A stretch of DNA of 64,000 nt from Tropicibacter alexandrii (GTDB lineage: Bacteria > Pseudomonadota > Alphaproteobacteria > Rhodobacterales > Rhodobacteraceae), in the NCBI RefSeq assembly GCF_003667315.2, contig NZ_RCTZ02000002.1, positions 124,001 through 188,000 of the forward strand, in the 5' to 3' direction. Numbering within the stretch: position 1 is the stretch's first letter; each line of letters opens with the position of its first letter. Shown piece by piece: positions 52,256 through 61,394 of this stretch. The position numbers were made by a program, and so were the translations under genes. Below the pieces are notes generated by a model, which was not told where the DNA came from, did no database searches, and saw only the letters and a program-made list of their open reading frames with translations.

Positions 52256-53347
52256 TTAGAAGGACATTGCCAGACCCAGCGAGTAGCTGTCGGTGTCGAA
52301 AGACACGCCACCGGACGACAGCTCGGAGTGGCCGTAGCCCAGCTGTGCGGCCAGACCGCCGCCCAGGTCATAAGCAACTGCCAGGCCGTAGCCCTTGTCC
52401 TGCAGGCCGTCGATCCCGTAGCGGTCGTCGTACTCACCGTAGTTCACGCCGATCGCCAGTGCGTTCTGGGTGTAGCCCAAGCCGATGCCCCAGTGGCTTT
52501 CGGTCTCGTCCAGCGGTGCAATGTCTGCGTACTTCGCTTCCGAGTAGTTCAGAGCGAAGGACAGGCCGTTTGCCATGTCGGCTTTGACCGAGACACCCAT
52601 GACTTCCGAGCGCAGCGGGCCGGAACCGGTCAGCAGAGCCGAAGCGGTTTCGTACGCTGCAACCGTGTTGTTCAGCGTCACGCCTGCGGACTCACCCGGT
52701 GCGGGCACGTAAGCCAGAGCTGCCGCGAAGCCGAGAGCGGCCGACGCGTTTGCTGCAGCCTGGTCGCCGGACTGGTAGCCGATGCCAACGGTCAGAGCGG
52801 TGCCGCCCAGATCGCCGGAGTATTTGAAGCCAAGGCCCCAAACCGGATCGAACACGCCTGCATCGTCGATTTCAGTCGACAGGTAGCCGGAGAAGCCCGA
52901 AGCGGTGTACGAGAAGGTTGCGATCTGACCGTCATACGAACCGTCGAGGCCGGCGTTGCCGTTGAAACCCCAGTGCGCGGTTTCGCTGTCGTCGATCGAG
53001 CCAGCTGCAACGTTGACTTCGGTCATTGCTGCGTCGAATGCACCGTCAACGTCGCCCATGTCGAGGCGTGCGCCGCCGTAAGCAACGAAGTAGGTTTCGC
53101 CGCCCTGGGTGGTGTTGCCGAATGCGCCGTTTTCGTCGAGGTCGACTTTGGCACCGAAGGTCAGGCCGTTGTCTGCTTCGCCGGTCATGGTGAAGGTGAC
53201 GTCGATGTCGGTGTGGAACTGGGTGACATCACCGTACATTCCGCCGCCAAGGATACCGATTTCAGCGGAGCCGGTCAGAGCGATTTCTGCCGATGCTGCG
53301 CCCGCGGTTGCAACCAGAGCAGTGGTCGCGAACAGGATCTTTTTCAT
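52256..53347 (-). CDS. Outer-membrane porin (Rhodobacter-type)
   Basis: A 363-residue beta-barrel porin. Signal peptide MKKILFATTALVATAGAASA is followed by alternating amphipathic strands (EIALTGSAEIGILGGGMY, FHTDIDVTFTMTGEADNGLTFGAKVDLDE) and ends with the outer-membrane signature strand YSLGLAMSF, whose last residue is Phe as required for BAM recognition. It is very acidic and contains no Cys in the mature part. GAGGGAAA is the ribosome-binding site. A 7-G tract lies in the putative promoter. It is probably a major abundant protein, with its own terminator. Confidence 0.92.
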   Translation of the reverse strand: MKKILFATTALVATAGAASAEIALTGSAEIGILGGGMYGDVTQFHTDIDVTFTMTGEADNGLTFGAKVDLDENGAFGNTTQGGETYFVAYGGARLDMGDVDGAFDAAMTEVNVAAGSIDDSETAHWGFNGNAGLDGSYDGQIATFSYTASGFSGYLSTEIDDAGVFDPVWGLGFKYSGDLGGTALTVGIGYQSGDQAAANASAALGFAAALAYVPAPGESAGVTLNNTVAAYETASALLTGSGPLRSEVMGVSVKADMANGLSFALNYSEAKYADIAPLDETESHWGIGLGYTQNALAIGVNYGEYDDRYGIDGLQDKGYGLAVAYDLGGGLAAQLGYGHSELSSGGVSFDTDSYSLGLAMSF

Positions 53348-53761
53348 TGTTTCCCTCATGTGTTCAAAGGCACGTACCAAGCCGGGTTGCCCGACCTTGA
53401 TGACGTTTCTATGCGCTTTGGGGGGGTCGTTTTGCAACCCGATCAAAAGAACACCCCGCAACAAGCCCCTCAGTGATGCGATATTGCCACAAGCCTTTGT
53501 CCCGGCGGCTTCGAAACCGTCAAAACGCGCAGAAAACCGCCGATTTCCCGTGGCTTCGACGATTTGCGGGACATGTGACCGGGCTGCGTCGACCGGCGCG
53601 CCAGACGCGTGCTGTGCATCGACACATTAGAGTCGCGTGCCCGTGCGCGTGCCCGAGGCCGCAGTTTTCGGCTTTGGGCGGGGCCTGATTCATCAACGTC
53701 TTGCCGCCAATGGCTTGCACTTGTATGCAGTCAGGAACGGATCCTGGTGGGAGAAACTGTC
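53348..53761. other. 414-base gap between porin and DUF3576 genes
   Basis: The gap holds the probable porin promoter near its left end and a plausible promoter for the DUF3576 gene near its right end, with a GGGAG ribosome-binding site just before 53762. The middle (about 53440-53700) has no recognised gene, RNA or repeat. Short frames in it look random. Confidence 0.5.
53408..53437 (-). promoter_or_regulatory. Candidate porin promoter with G7 tract in the spacer
   Basis: On the minus strand TTGCAA (53437-53432) and CATAGA (53413-53408) are spaced by 18 bases; the spacer contains seven C residues (G on the plus strand, 53420-53426). The start codon is 60 bases further on. The match to consensus is modest. 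Confidence 0.35.
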
Positions 53762-54274
53762 ATGCGCATGTCGCGAATCCTTCTGGCGATGGGCCTCGGC
53801 GCCGCCTTGCTTGTCCAGGCGGGCTGCGGAGCCTTTGGCACACGCGGCAATCGCGAACCGGTTCAGACCCCGCCGGTGGAGGAAATCCTTGCGGATCTGG
53901 ATCGCCAGCAGGGCAGGAAGCGGTCCACCCGCGGCACGATCTGGGATTTCTTCAAGGCGCGCGAGGATCAGGGCAAGCTGGGCGCGGTCAACAAGTATAT
54001 CTGGAACGCCTCGCTGGATGTCCTCGATTTTCTGCCGGTGCAGAATGTCGACCCGTTCACCGGCGTGATCACCACGGGCTACGGCACGCCTCCGGGCGGC
54101 GGTCGGGCCTATCGCGCGACGATCTACGTGACCGACCCGGCGCTGGACGCCCGGTCGCTGAATGTGGCGCTGATGACGCGTTCGGGTCCGGCCTCGGCCT
54201 CCACCGTCCGCGCGATCGAGGACGCGATCCTGACCCGCGCCCGCCAGTTGCGCGCACAGGACAGCCGCCTGTAA
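53762..54274 (+). CDS. DUF3576 lipoprotein
   Basis: A 170-residue lipoprotein: signal MRMSRILLAMGLGAALLVQA ends with lipobox Gly-Cys22. The mature part (TIWDFFKAREDQGKLGAVNKYIWNASLDVLDFLPVQNVDPFTGVITTGYGTPPGG...RAYRATIYVTDPALDARSLNVALMTRSG) is DUF3576, an alphaproteobacterial family with no known function, probably outer-membrane associated. A second ATG two codons in is also possible. It lies next to leuS-lptE-holA in the general neighbourhood, but a glycosyltransferase and a repeat cluster separate them. A strong terminator follows. Confidence 0.87.
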   Translation: MRMSRILLAMGLGAALLVQAGCGAFGTRGNREPVQTPPVEEILADLDRQQGRKRSTRGTIWDFFKAREDQGKLGAVNKYIWNASLDVLDFLPVQNVDPFTGVITTGYGTPPGGGRAYRATIYVTDPALDARSLNVALMTRSGPASASTVRAIEDAILTRARQLRAQDSRL

Positions 54275-54300
54275 GCCAAAGTACGACAGGCAGGAACGAC

Positions 54301-54330
54301 AAAGCCGGACCGATTGGCCCGGCTTTTCTT
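54301..54330 (+). terminator. Rho-independent terminator after the DUF3576 gene
   Basis: AAAGCCGG and CCGGCTTT form the stem with a partly paired interior, followed by TCTTTT, 27 bases after the stop. Confidence 0.82.
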
Positions 54331-54345
54331 TTGGCATGATGGGGG

Positions 54346-55605
54346 TCAGTCGCGGACCGGGCGCGGGTCCAACGCGGCAAGACGGTTCACCCAGTCGATA
54401 TGCTGCGGCAGGCAAACCCCTTGCAGATCATAGTTTTCCTGCACGAAGCTGCGCGCGTTCGCACCCATTCGCGCGCGCGTCGCGGGATCGTTCAGCAAGG
54501 CATCCAGCCGTTCGACCAGCGCCTCCTTGTCGAAGAAGTCGACCATCCAGCCATTCTCGTCCTCGGTCATGACCTCGCGCACCGGTTCGGTGCCTGACGC
54601 GAGGATCGCGCAACCGGCGCTCATCGCCTCGAGCAGCGACCATGACAGGACGAACGGATAGGTCAGGTACACATGCGCCGTGGACACCTGCATCATCGCG
54701 AGGAACCGGTCATAGGGCACGCGGCCCAGAAAATGCACCCGGTTCCAGTGCGGCGTCGGGATGCGCCCGCGCACTTCGTCGATGAAGATCTGCTTCCAGC
54801 TTTGGCCAGCGGGGGGCTTTGCCCCGTAGGATACCTCGTCCCCGCCCAGCAGCACCACATGTGCGTTCTTGCGGCGTTTGAGGATCTCGGGCAGGGCCCG
54901 CATGAAGATGTGATAGCCGCGATAGGGTTCGAGATTGCGGTTGATGAAGGTGATGACCTCGTCATCGCGCGTCAGGGTCAGGTCGTCGCTGATCTTGAGC
55001 TGTGCGGCGGGGTTCGGTCGGACCAGTTCGGTGTCGATGCCGTCATGGGCAACGGTGATCCGGTCCTGCCAGTGCGCGGGGAAGGTCGAGGCCTGGAATT
55101 GCGTCGGCGAAATGCCCGCATCCATGACCTCTTCGTGCAGGCGGTTGTTGAGGTTCTTCATCCGGATGCGCAGCCGATCCGCTTCGGGGCTTTTCGACGG
55201 GAATTCCGGGTCGAAATCAAGAAAGGGCTTGCTGGTCAGGTGATACAGTTCGCAATACAGGCCCAGCCGGGCCTCGGGCCAGATGTCCTTGAGGAACATC
55301 GACTCGCCCCAGCCGTGATGCGCGCAGATCACGTCCGGAATGAACCCCTGTTCGCGCAGGGCCTTGGCCCCTCGGTAACAGGACGTCGCGCGGATGATCT
55401 TGGTTTCGAAATCCGCGAGCCACGGGTGGATGTTCTTGGTCGAGTTGCCCTGTATGGCGTAGGGGATGATCTTCACGCCTTTCCATGTCTGCGGTTCCTT
55501 GACCTTGCAGGTCAGGGCTATGACCTCGTGCCCCTGTGCCACCAGGGCCGGAGCCAGGTGTTTGTACTGGCCGGGGAAATTCTGGTGGATCAACAGGATC
55601 TTCAT
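54346..55605 (-). CDS. Glycosyltransferase (GT4-type)
   Basis: A 419-residue GT-B glycosyltransferase. The N-terminal domain begins MKILLIHQNFPGQYKHLAPALVAQGHEVIALT, a hallmark of a GT4 subgroup; AHHGWGESMFLKDIWPEARLGLYCELYH follows. The C-terminal nucleotide-sugar domain includes VTFINRNLEPYRGYHIFMRALPEILKRRKNAHVVLLGGDEVSYG, and the E-x7-E-like element FVLSWSLLEAMSAGCAILASGTEPVREVMTEDENG. It may act in exopolysaccharide, lipid or S-layer glycan synthesis; no other glycan genes are nearby. ATG at 55605 gives the normal start. Confidence 0.92.
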   Translation of the reverse strand: MKILLIHQNFPGQYKHLAPALVAQGHEVIALTCKVKEPQTWKGVKIIPYAIQGNSTKNIHPWLADFETKIIRATSCYRGAKALREQGFIPDVICAHHGWGESMFLKDIWPEARLGLYCELYHLTSKPFLDFDPEFPSKSPEADRLRIRMKNLNNRLHEEVMDAGISPTQFQASTFPAHWQDRITVAHDGIDTELVRPNPAAQLKISDDLTLTRDDEVITFINRNLEPYRGYHIFMRALPEILKRRKNAHVVLLGGDEVSYGAKPPAGQSWKQIFIDEVRGRIPTPHWNRVHFLGRVPYDRFLAMMQVSTAHVYLTYPFVLSWSLLEAMSAGCAILASGTEPVREVMTEDENGWMVDFFDKEALVERLDALLNDPATRARMGANARSFVQENYDLQGVCLPQHIDWVNRLAALDPRPVRD

Positions 55606-55917
55606 GGGATGCGGGCCTCGTGGAAATTGCTTTGCGCAAGCTATGACACGGCTTGCGCGGGCTTCCAAGAATGCGATGTCCCGCAATTCCGGCAGACGAA
55701 GCGCCGGTTCGATCAAAGCGCCGTCCAAGGCCCTTCGAAGGGCCTTGAACAAGCGCTTTCGAAAGCGCTTGGACGCGCAGCGTCGAGGTGGTCTGGCTCA
55801 AGGCGCTTCGAAGCGCCTTGCCCCGCCCAGCCCGTCGCGTGACGCCTTGCTCTGGACCATTGCGCGCCAAACCCCTATCACCCAGCCCAAACCTGCCGTT
55901 CTCCTAAGGAAACCCGG
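55606..55917. other. 312-base gap between the glycosyltransferase gene and leuS
   Basis: This divergent gap holds promoters for both flanking genes in principle. Its central part (55726-55820) is a TTCGAA palindrome cluster; the 97 bases between the cluster and the leuS ATG include a TAAGGA ribosome-binding site. Nothing else is recognised. Confidence 0.5.
55726..55820. repeat. Tandem TTCGAA palindromes, cluster C (3 units)
   Basis: Perfect 22-bp units at 55726-55747 (half-site CAAGGCCCTTC), 55750-55771 (CAAGCGCTTTC) and 55799-55820 (CAAGGCGCTTC). A GACGC/GCGTC hairpin lies between the second and third. Unlike the other clusters, this one is in a divergent promoter region, upstream of leuS. 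Confidence 0.92.
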
Positions 55918-58569
55918 ATGTCCCGCTACGACCCCGCTTCGATCGAACCGAAATGGCAAGCCGCCTGGGAAGAGGCGCTGACCTTCAAGGCCACGCGCGA
56001 AGGCGACAAGCCCAAGTATTACGTGCTCGAGATGTTCCCCTATCCCTCGGGCCGCATCCATATCGGGCACGTGCGCAACTACACGATGGGCGACGTGATC
56101 GCGCGGTATAAGAAGCAGAACGGCTTCAACGTCCTGCATCCGATGGGCTTCGACGCCTTCGGGATGCCTGCGGAAAACGCGGCGATGGCGAGCGGGGGCC
56201 ACCCGAAGGACTGGACCTACGGCAACATCGACACGATGGTCGGCCAGATGAAGCCCTTGGGCTTCGGCCTTGACTGGTCGCGCATGTTCGCCACCTGCGA
56301 TCCGGAATATTACGGCCAGCAGCAGGCCTTGTTCCTTGATTTCCTTGAAAAAGGGCTGGTCTACCGCAAGAACGCCATGGTCAACTGGGATCCAGTAGAC
56401 ATGACTGTTCTGGCCAATGAGCAGGTCATCGACGGCTGCGGCTGGCGTTCTGGCGCGCCGGTCGAGCGCAAGGAACTGACCCAGTGGTTCTTCAAGATCT
56501 CCGACAAGTCGGGCGAGCTGCTCGATGCGCTCGACACGCTGGATAACTGGCCCGCCAAGGTCAAGACGATGCAGGCCAACTGGATCGGCCGCTCGCGCGG
56601 GCTGCAATTCGCCTTCAGCACCATCGACGCGCCCGAAGGTTTCGACCGGATCGAGGTCTACACCACCCGCCCCGACACGCTGATGGGGGCGTCCTTCGTC
56701 GGCATTTCCCCGGATCACCCGCTGGCCAAACAGCTGGAGAAGGACAATGCGGACCTCGCGGCCTTCACCGCCGAATGCCGCAAGATGGCGACCACCGAAG
56801 AGGCCATGGAAAAGGCCGAGAAGAAGGGTTTCGACACCGGGCTGCGCGTCCGTCATCCCTTTGACACCGCTTGGGAATTGCCGGTCTATGTGGCGAATTT
56901 CATCCTGATGGATTACGGCACCGGCGCGATCTTTGGCTGCCCGGCCCATGACCAGCGCGACCTCGATTTCGCACGCAAGTACGATCTGCCCGTGGTCTCG
57001 ACATTTGCCCCGGCGATGGGCGAAGAGGGGACCTTCATCCTGCCCGAGGACGGTGGCCCGGCCTATGTCCCGCCCAAGCAGGAAACCGTGCGCTGGCTCA
57101 AACCCTTCAACTGGGACGAGGCCGCGACAGGCGAGGCCGCGATCGAGGCGGCCATCGATTTCTGCGAGAAGAATGGCGTGGGCCAAGGCGTGACCAAGTT
57201 CCGCCTGCGCGACTGGGGCCTGTCGCGCCAGCGTTACTGGGGCTGCCCGATCCCAGTCGTGCATTGCGACACCTGCGGCGTCGTGCCGGAGAAGAAGGAA
57301 AACCTGCCGATCCAGCTGCCTTATGACGAGGCGGGCAAGCCGATCGACTTTTCCATTCCCGGCAACCCGCTGGACCGCCACCCCAACTGGCGCGATTGCG
57401 AATGCCCGTCCTGTGGCAAGCCCGCCAAGCGCGAAACCGACACGATGGACACGTTTGTCGATTCGTCGTGGTACTTTGCCCGCTTCACCGCGCCGCGCGC
57501 CACGACACCGACGGACCTGTCCGAGGCCGAATACTGGATGAATGTCGATCAGTACATCGGCGGCATCGAACACGCGATCCTGCACCTGCTCTACTCGCGC
57601 TTCTTCGCGCGGGGGATGATCGAGACGGGGCACCTGCCCGAGTCCGCCAAGGAGCCGTTCAACGCGCTGTTCACGCAGGGCATGGTGACGCACGCGATCT
57701 ATCGTCGTTCTTATTTGAAGAGAATTGATGATATTGATGGGGCGCCAGCCCACTTGACGACTTACAGATACTATTATCCTGAGGAAATAGCCGTACGGGA
57801 AGGCAAAGCATATCTGGTCAACGATGACGTTGAAACCCAGCTAAAGGCTGGAGACGAAGTTGAGGTCGTTCCGTCGGCGAAGATGTCGAAGTCGAAGAAC
57901 AATGTCGTCGACCCGATGGCGATAATCTCGACCTATGGTGCGGACACGGCGCGCTGGTTCGTGCTGTCCGACTCGCCGCCCGAGCGCGACGTGGAATGGA
58001 CGGCCTCGGGCGCCGAGGCGGCCAATAAGCATCTTGGCCGCGTCTACCGCATCGCAGCGGAAATCGCCGCCGGAGACGCGCCCTCGACGAAAGAAGACGA
58101 GGCGCTGCTGAAAGAGACGCACAAGACCATCCACGATGTGACGATGGGCGTCGAATCCTTTGGCTTCAATGCGGCGATTGCCAAGCTCTATGGCTTCACC
58201 AACACCCTCTCGAAATCGCGCGCGGGCAAGGAGGCCAAGACATTCGCGGCCAAGACGCTCGCGCAGCTGATGTCGCCCATGACCCCGCACCTGTCCGAGG
58301 AAATCTGGCAACTGCTGGGCGGCGAGGGGCTGATCGCGGATGCACCGTGGCCGAAGGCCGACGAGGCGATGCTGGTCGAGGATTCGGTGACCCTGCCCAT
58401 ACAGGTCAACGGCAAGCGCCGCGGCGAGATCGAGGTGCCCAAGGACATGCCCAAGGAAGAGGTTGAAAAGCTGGTCCTTGCGCATGATGCTGTGGTCAAG
58501 GCTTTGGACGGCGGCACGCCGAAGAAGCTGATCGTGGTGCCGGGGCGTATCGTCAATGTGGTTGTCTGA
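55918..58569 (+). CDS. leuS: Leucyl-tRNA synthetase
   Basis: An 883-residue class I synthetase charging tRNA-Leu. HIGH is at residues 48-51 ([20 protein letters not shown]), the CP1 editing domain spans about 225-420 (Thr-rich [42 protein letters not shown]), and KMSKS is at 655-659. TAAGGA precedes the ATG. The region coding residues about 596-650 (nucleotides 57703-57870) has markedly lower GC content and rare codons (AGA, ATA, CTA, TTG), and the protein there ([22 protein letters not shown]) does not resemble the usual compact insert, so a patch may have been acquired by recombination. The frame remains open. It overlaps lptE by 14 bases. Confidence 0.97.
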   Translation: MSRYDPASIEPKWQAAWEEALTFKATREGDKPKYYVLEMFPYPSGRIHIGHVRNYTMGDVIARYKKQNGFNVLHPMGFDAFGMPAENAAMASGGHPKDWTYGNIDTMVGQMKPLGFGLDWSRMFATCDPEYYGQQQALFLDFLEKGLVYRKNAMVNWDPVDMTVLANEQVIDGCGWRSGAPVERKELTQWFFKISDKSGELLDALDTLDNWPAKVKTMQANWIGRSRGLQFAFSTIDAPEGFDRIEVYTTRPDTLMGASFVGISPDHPLAKQLEKDNADLAAFTAECRKMATTEEAMEKAEKKGFDTGLRVRHPFDTAWELPVYVANFILMDYGTGAIFGCPAHDQRDLDFARKYDLPVVSTFAPAMGEEGTFILPEDGGPAYVPPKQETVRWLKPFNWDEAATGEAAIEAAIDFCEKNGVGQGVTKFRLRDWGLSRQRYWGCPIPVVHCDTCGVVPEKKENLPIQLPYDEAGKPIDFSIPGNPLDRHPNWRDCECPSCGKPAKRETDTMDTFVDSSWYFARFTAPRATTPTDLSEAEYWMNVDQYIGGIEHAILHLLYSRFFARGMIETGHLPESAKEPFNALFTQGMVTHAIYRRSYLKRIDDIDGAPAHLTTYRYYYPEEIAVREGKAYLVNDDVETQLKAGDEVEVVPSAKMSKSKNNVVDPMAIISTYGADTARWFVLSDSPPERDVEWTASGAEAANKHLGRVYRIAAEIAAGDAPSTKEDEALLKETHKTIHDVTMGVESFGFNAAIAKLYGFTNTLSKSRAGKEAKTFAAKTLAQLMSPMTPHLSEEIWQLLGGEGLIADAPWPKADEAMLVEDSVTLPIQVNGKRRGEIEVPKDMPKEEVEKLVLAHDAVVKALDGGTPKKLIVVPGRIVNVVV
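57703..57870 (+). other. Low-GC, atypical-codon patch inside leuS
   Basis: Counting by printed 60-base lines, G+C is 26/60 in 57721-57780, 30/60 in 57781-57840 and 32/60 in 57841-57900, against 41/60 in 57601-57660 just upstream. Codons AGA, ATA, CTA, CCT and GTA, almost unused in neighbouring genes, cluster here. The boundaries are approximate. The patch codes the segment immediately before the KMSKS loop. Confidence 0.65.
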
Positions 58570-59053
58570 CCGACGAACCTTTCTCGTGAGCCTCGCAGCC
58601 CTTGGCGGCTGCGGGTTTACCCCGGTCTACGGGCCGGAGGGGGCCGGGACGGCCTTGCAAGGCGCGATCCGCCTGCGCGCGCCCGATGGCCCGGGCGCCT
58701 ACCGGTTCAACCAGCGTTTTGAGGAACGTCTGGGGCGTTCAACGTCGCCGACCTATGAGATGGCGGTGAACCTGTCGGTCAAGCAGGTTGGCATGGGCTC
58801 GACCTCGGCCGGGTCGACGACACGGTTTCGTGTCGACGGCACGGCGGATGTGGCCCTGACCCTGATTGCAACAGGAGAGCCGGTGCTGCGGGAAACGATC
58901 ACTGCGTTCACCGGCTATTCGACGACCGGCAACACCGCGGCCACCTTGGCGGCGGAACGCGATGCCGGGGCGCGGCTGATGGTGATCCTTGCGGATCAGA
59001 CCGTCGACCGGCTGTTGCTGAACGCCGACCGGCTGGCTCAGGCGGCCCGGTGA
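58556..59053 (+). CDS. lptE: LPS-assembly lipoprotein LptE
   Basis: A 165-residue outer-membrane lipoprotein: signal [18 protein letters not shown] with lipobox Cys19 and [12 protein letters not shown] directly after, the usual LptE start. It plugs the LptD barrel and helps insert lipopolysaccharide into the outer membrane. The mature domain has strand-rich segments [16 protein letters not shown] and [22 protein letters not shown]. Its start lies inside the leuS end and its stop overlaps holA (GTGA), the conserved leuS-lptE-holA order of proteobacteria, which strongly supports the call. Confidence 0.93.
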   Translation: MWLSDRRTFLVSLAALGGCGFTPVYGPEGAGTALQGAIRLRAPDGPGAYRFNQRFEERLGRSTSPTYEMAVNLSVKQVGMGSTSAGSTTRFRVDGTADVALTLIATGEPVLRETITAFTGYSTTGNTAATLAAERDAGARLMVILADQTVDRLLLNADRLAQAAR

Positions 59054-60075
59054 AATTCTCTGTCCGCGATGTGAACGGCTTTTGCGCGCGCCCCGATGCC
59101 GGGGTGGCGGGTATCCTGCTGTATGGCGAGGACACGATGCGCGTTGCGCTCAAGCGGCAGGAACTGGTGGCCAACATTGTCGGTCCCGAAGGCGAATCGG
59201 AAATGCGCCTGACGCGCATTCCCGGTGCGGATCTGCGCAGCGATCCGGCGCAATTGCTGGATGCGGTCAAGGCGGTGGGCTTCTTTCCCGGGCCGCGCGC
59301 GGTGCTGGTCGAAGAGGCGGGCGACGCGACCGCCAAGGCCTTTGGCGCGGCGCTGAAGGACTGGCGCCCGGGGGATGCACAGATCGTGGTGACGGCGGGT
59401 GCGCTGAAAAAGACCTCGGCCCTGCGCAAGCTGTTCGAAGCCGCCCCCAATGCCGCCGCCGGGGCGTTGTTCAACGAACCGATGGGCCGGGCCGAGATCG
59501 AGACTGAACTGAAGCGCGCCGGTCTGGGGCAGATCGACCGCGAGGCGATGGGCGCGCTGGAGGAACTGGCCCGCGCCCTGACGCCGGGGGATTTTCGCCA
59601 GACGCTGGAGAAGGTCGCGCTGTACAAACTGGGTGATGATGCGCCGCTGACGCCGGATGAGGTGGAGTTGAACGCGCCCGCCTCGGTCGAGGCGGAGATC
59701 GACGAGATCTTCCATGTGCTGGCCGAAGGGCGCACGGCAGAGATCGCGCCGGTCATGGCCCGGCTGAGCGCGCAGGGGGTGACGCCGGTCACGCTGCTGA
59801 TCATGGGCGCGCGGCATTTCCGGGTGCTATACGCGATTGCCTCGGCGCAGGGTGGCCCGTCTCAGGGCATCCAGCGGGTGCGCCCGCCGCTGTTCGGGCC
59901 GCGCCGCGACCGGATGTTGCGGCAGGCGCAGGGCTGGTCGGTGACGCGGCTGGAAGACGCGCTGGGGGTCTTCATGGAGACCGACCTGACCTTGCGCTCC
60001 GCCGGTCAGAAGGCACCGGCCGAGGCGCTGGTCGAGCGGGCCTTTGTCCGGCTGGCCTACATGGCGCGGCGCTGA
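59050..60075 (+). CDS. holA: DNA polymerase III delta subunit
   Basis: A 341-residue clamp-loader delta subunit, which opens the beta clamp. The N-terminal region is [39 protein letters not shown] with a degenerate P-loop as expected for delta, and the central and C-terminal helical domains include LRKLFEAAPNAAAGALFNEP, LTPGDFRQTLEKVALYKLGD and PLFGPRRDRMLRQAQGW. GTG start at 59050 overlaps the lptE stop. A TTCGAA palindrome cluster follows its stop and separates it from convergent DUF1244. Confidence 0.94.
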   Translation: MKFSVRDVNGFCARPDAGVAGILLYGEDTMRVALKRQELVANIVGPEGESEMRLTRIPGADLRSDPAQLLDAVKAVGFFPGPRAVLVEEAGDATAKAFGAALKDWRPGDAQIVVTAGALKKTSALRKLFEAAPNAAAGALFNEPMGRAEIETELKRAGLGQIDREAMGALEELARALTPGDFRQTLEKVALYKLGDDAPLTPDEVELNAPASVEAEIDEIFHVLAEGRTAEIAPVMARLSAQGVTPVTLLIMGARHFRVLYAIASAQGGPSQGIQRVRPPLFGPRRDRMLRQAQGWSVTRLEDALGVFMETDLTLRSAGQKAPAEALVERAFVRLAYMARR

Positions 60076-60087
60076 GGTCTGGGCGGG

Positions 60088-60181
60088 CAAGGCCCTTCGA
60101 AGGGCCTTGGATCAAGCGCTTTGCAAAGCGCTTATACACGTCTTCGAAGACGTGTGGGTCAAGGCGCTTCGAAGCGCCTTG
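60088..60181. repeat. Tandem TTCGAA palindromes, cluster D (4 units, one with TTGCAA centre)
   Basis: Units at 60088-60109 (half-site CAAGGCCCTTC), 60113-60134 (CAAGCGCTTTG, centre TTTGCAAA instead of TTTCGAAA, and final G changed to A), 60136-60155 (20 bp, ACACGTCTTC) and 60160-60181 (CAAGGCGCTTC). The cluster lies between convergent holA and DUF1244 and ends in TTGCGCC. Confidence 0.92.
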
Positions 60182-60195
60182 CGCCGGAATTGACC

Positions 60196-60510
60196 TCACG
60201 ACTTGTCGGTGACGTTTTCCTTGAACGCAACCTCGAAGGCGGCCTGTTTCTCTGGGCTGGCCTCGGCTTGGTTCTGCGCCTTCCAGTCGTCATAGGGCAT
60301 GCCGTAATAGATCTCGCGCGCTTCGTCCTTGGACATCTCGACGCCGCGTTCATTGGCGGCCTCCTGATACCAGCGCGACAGGCAGTTGCGGCAGAACCCG
60401 GCCATGTTCATAAGGTCGATATTCTGCACGTCCGCGCGGTCTTCCATCAGGTGCTGGCGCAGGCGGCGAAAGGCGGCGGCCTCGATTTCCAGGCGGGTTT
60501 GATCGTCCAT
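60196..60510 (-). CDS. DUF1244 family protein
   Basis: A 104-residue protein beginning MDDQTRLEIEAAAFRRLRQHL, with the DUF1244 core NIDLMNMAGFCRNCLSRWYQEAANERG and MSKDEAREIYYGMPYDDWKAQNQ. The CxxC motif suggests possible metal binding; the function is unknown. GGAGAGA precedes the ATG. It lies 18 bases downstream of the N-formylglutamate amidohydrolase gene and is probably co-transcribed. Confidence 0.87.
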   Translation of the reverse strand: MDDQTRLEIEAAAFRRLRQHLMEDRADVQNIDLMNMAGFCRNCLSRWYQEAANERGVEMSKDEAREIYYGMPYDDWKAQNQAEASPEKQAAFEVAFKENVTDKS

Positions 60511-60528
60511 CTTGTCTCTCCTTGTCAG

Positions 60529-61266
60529 TCAATCGGCGACCCGGGCCAGCGCCTGCTCCAGCATCGGGGCGAGCCTTTCGCCCCAATGCGCCTGCGATGG
60601 CGCGTCCGCGATCAGGTCGTTGCGTATCTCGATAAGTGTGTTGTTGCGGCCATGGCGCAAGGCGTGGCGGTCGATCGCGTCGCCGGGCAGGTGGCCGGGA
60701 TAGGGCTCGTTCCGGCCGACGGTGATGTCCGGCTCGGCGTCCAGAAGCGCGATCAGCGGATCGGACAGCCGCGCATCCCAGGCGTGCAGGACACCGACAT
60801 GCCACGGACGGGTGGGGCGCCCGCGCAATTGTCGCGTAAAGGAGTGGATCGAGACGAGAACCGTATCGTCGTGCCGCGCCGCCAGCCGTTCCAGCGCCGC
60901 ATGGTAGGGGCGGTGATAGGCGTCGAGGCGGCGCTCGCGCTCTTCGGCACCGGCGTTGCGGTTGCCGGGAATGATCGACCCGTCATAGAGCTTCATCAGC
61001 AGGGTGGGGTCGTCCTCGCCGCGGTTCGGGTCGATGACGAGCCGCGAAAAGTCCGACCAGACCAGCGGCGCGTCCAGCGCCTCGGCCAGTGCGCGGGCCA
61101 CACCCAGCGCGCCGACATCATAGGCGATATGGCGGGCCATGTCGGCATCGGGCAAGCCAAGCGTGCCGCCGAGATCCTCCGGGACGGTGTTGGTGGCGTG
61201 GTCGCAGGTTATCAGAAACCGCGCTTTGCGGGTTTCGCCTTCGATGTGGTATGGGGAATATGTCAT
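60529..61266 (-). CDS. N-formylglutamate amidohydrolase family protein
   Basis: A 245-residue protein of the FGase family. The conserved blocks are FLITCDHATNTVPEDLG, DMARHIAYDVGALGVARALAEALDAPLVWSDFSRLVIDPNRG, VLVSIHSFTRQLRG (metal-binding His) and IEIRNDLIA. It may cleave N-formylglutamate in histidine breakdown or act on a related N-acyl acid; no hut genes are adjacent. It is divergent from pyk, sharing a 189-base control region with a probable LacI-type operator and a palindrome. Confidence 0.87.
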   Translation of the reverse strand: MTYSPYHIEGETRKARFLITCDHATNTVPEDLGGTLGLPDADMARHIAYDVGALGVARALAEALDAPLVWSDFSRLVIDPNRGEDDPTLLMKLYDGSIIPGNRNAGAEERERRLDAYHRPYHAALERLAARHDDTVLVSIHSFTRQLRGRPTRPWHVGVLHAWDARLSDPLIALLDAEPDITVGRNEPYPGHLPGDAIDRHALRHGRNNTLIEIRNDLIADAPSQAHWGERLAPMLEQALARVAD

Positions 61267-61340
61267 GGTCGCGTCATCTCTGTCACGTTGGGTATAGCGA
61301 CGTTGCGCAGGCGCGGCAAATGCGTCATAACGCGAGCGAC

Positions 61341-61352
61341 GTTAGCGATAAC
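61341..61352. promoter_or_regulatory. Palindromic LacI-type operator candidate before pyk
   Basis: GTTAGCGATAAC is an inverted repeat GTTA-N-CG-N-TAAC, the A-N-CG-N-T centre expected for LacI-family sites and close to the central-carbon regulators CceR/PckR of alphaproteobacteria. It lies 104 bases before the pyk ATG, also upstream of the divergent amidohydrolase gene. Confidence 0.45.
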
Positions 61353-61394
61353 ATCCGCCGGAGAATTCGACCTGTCCGGTGGCGTTGACCCAAA

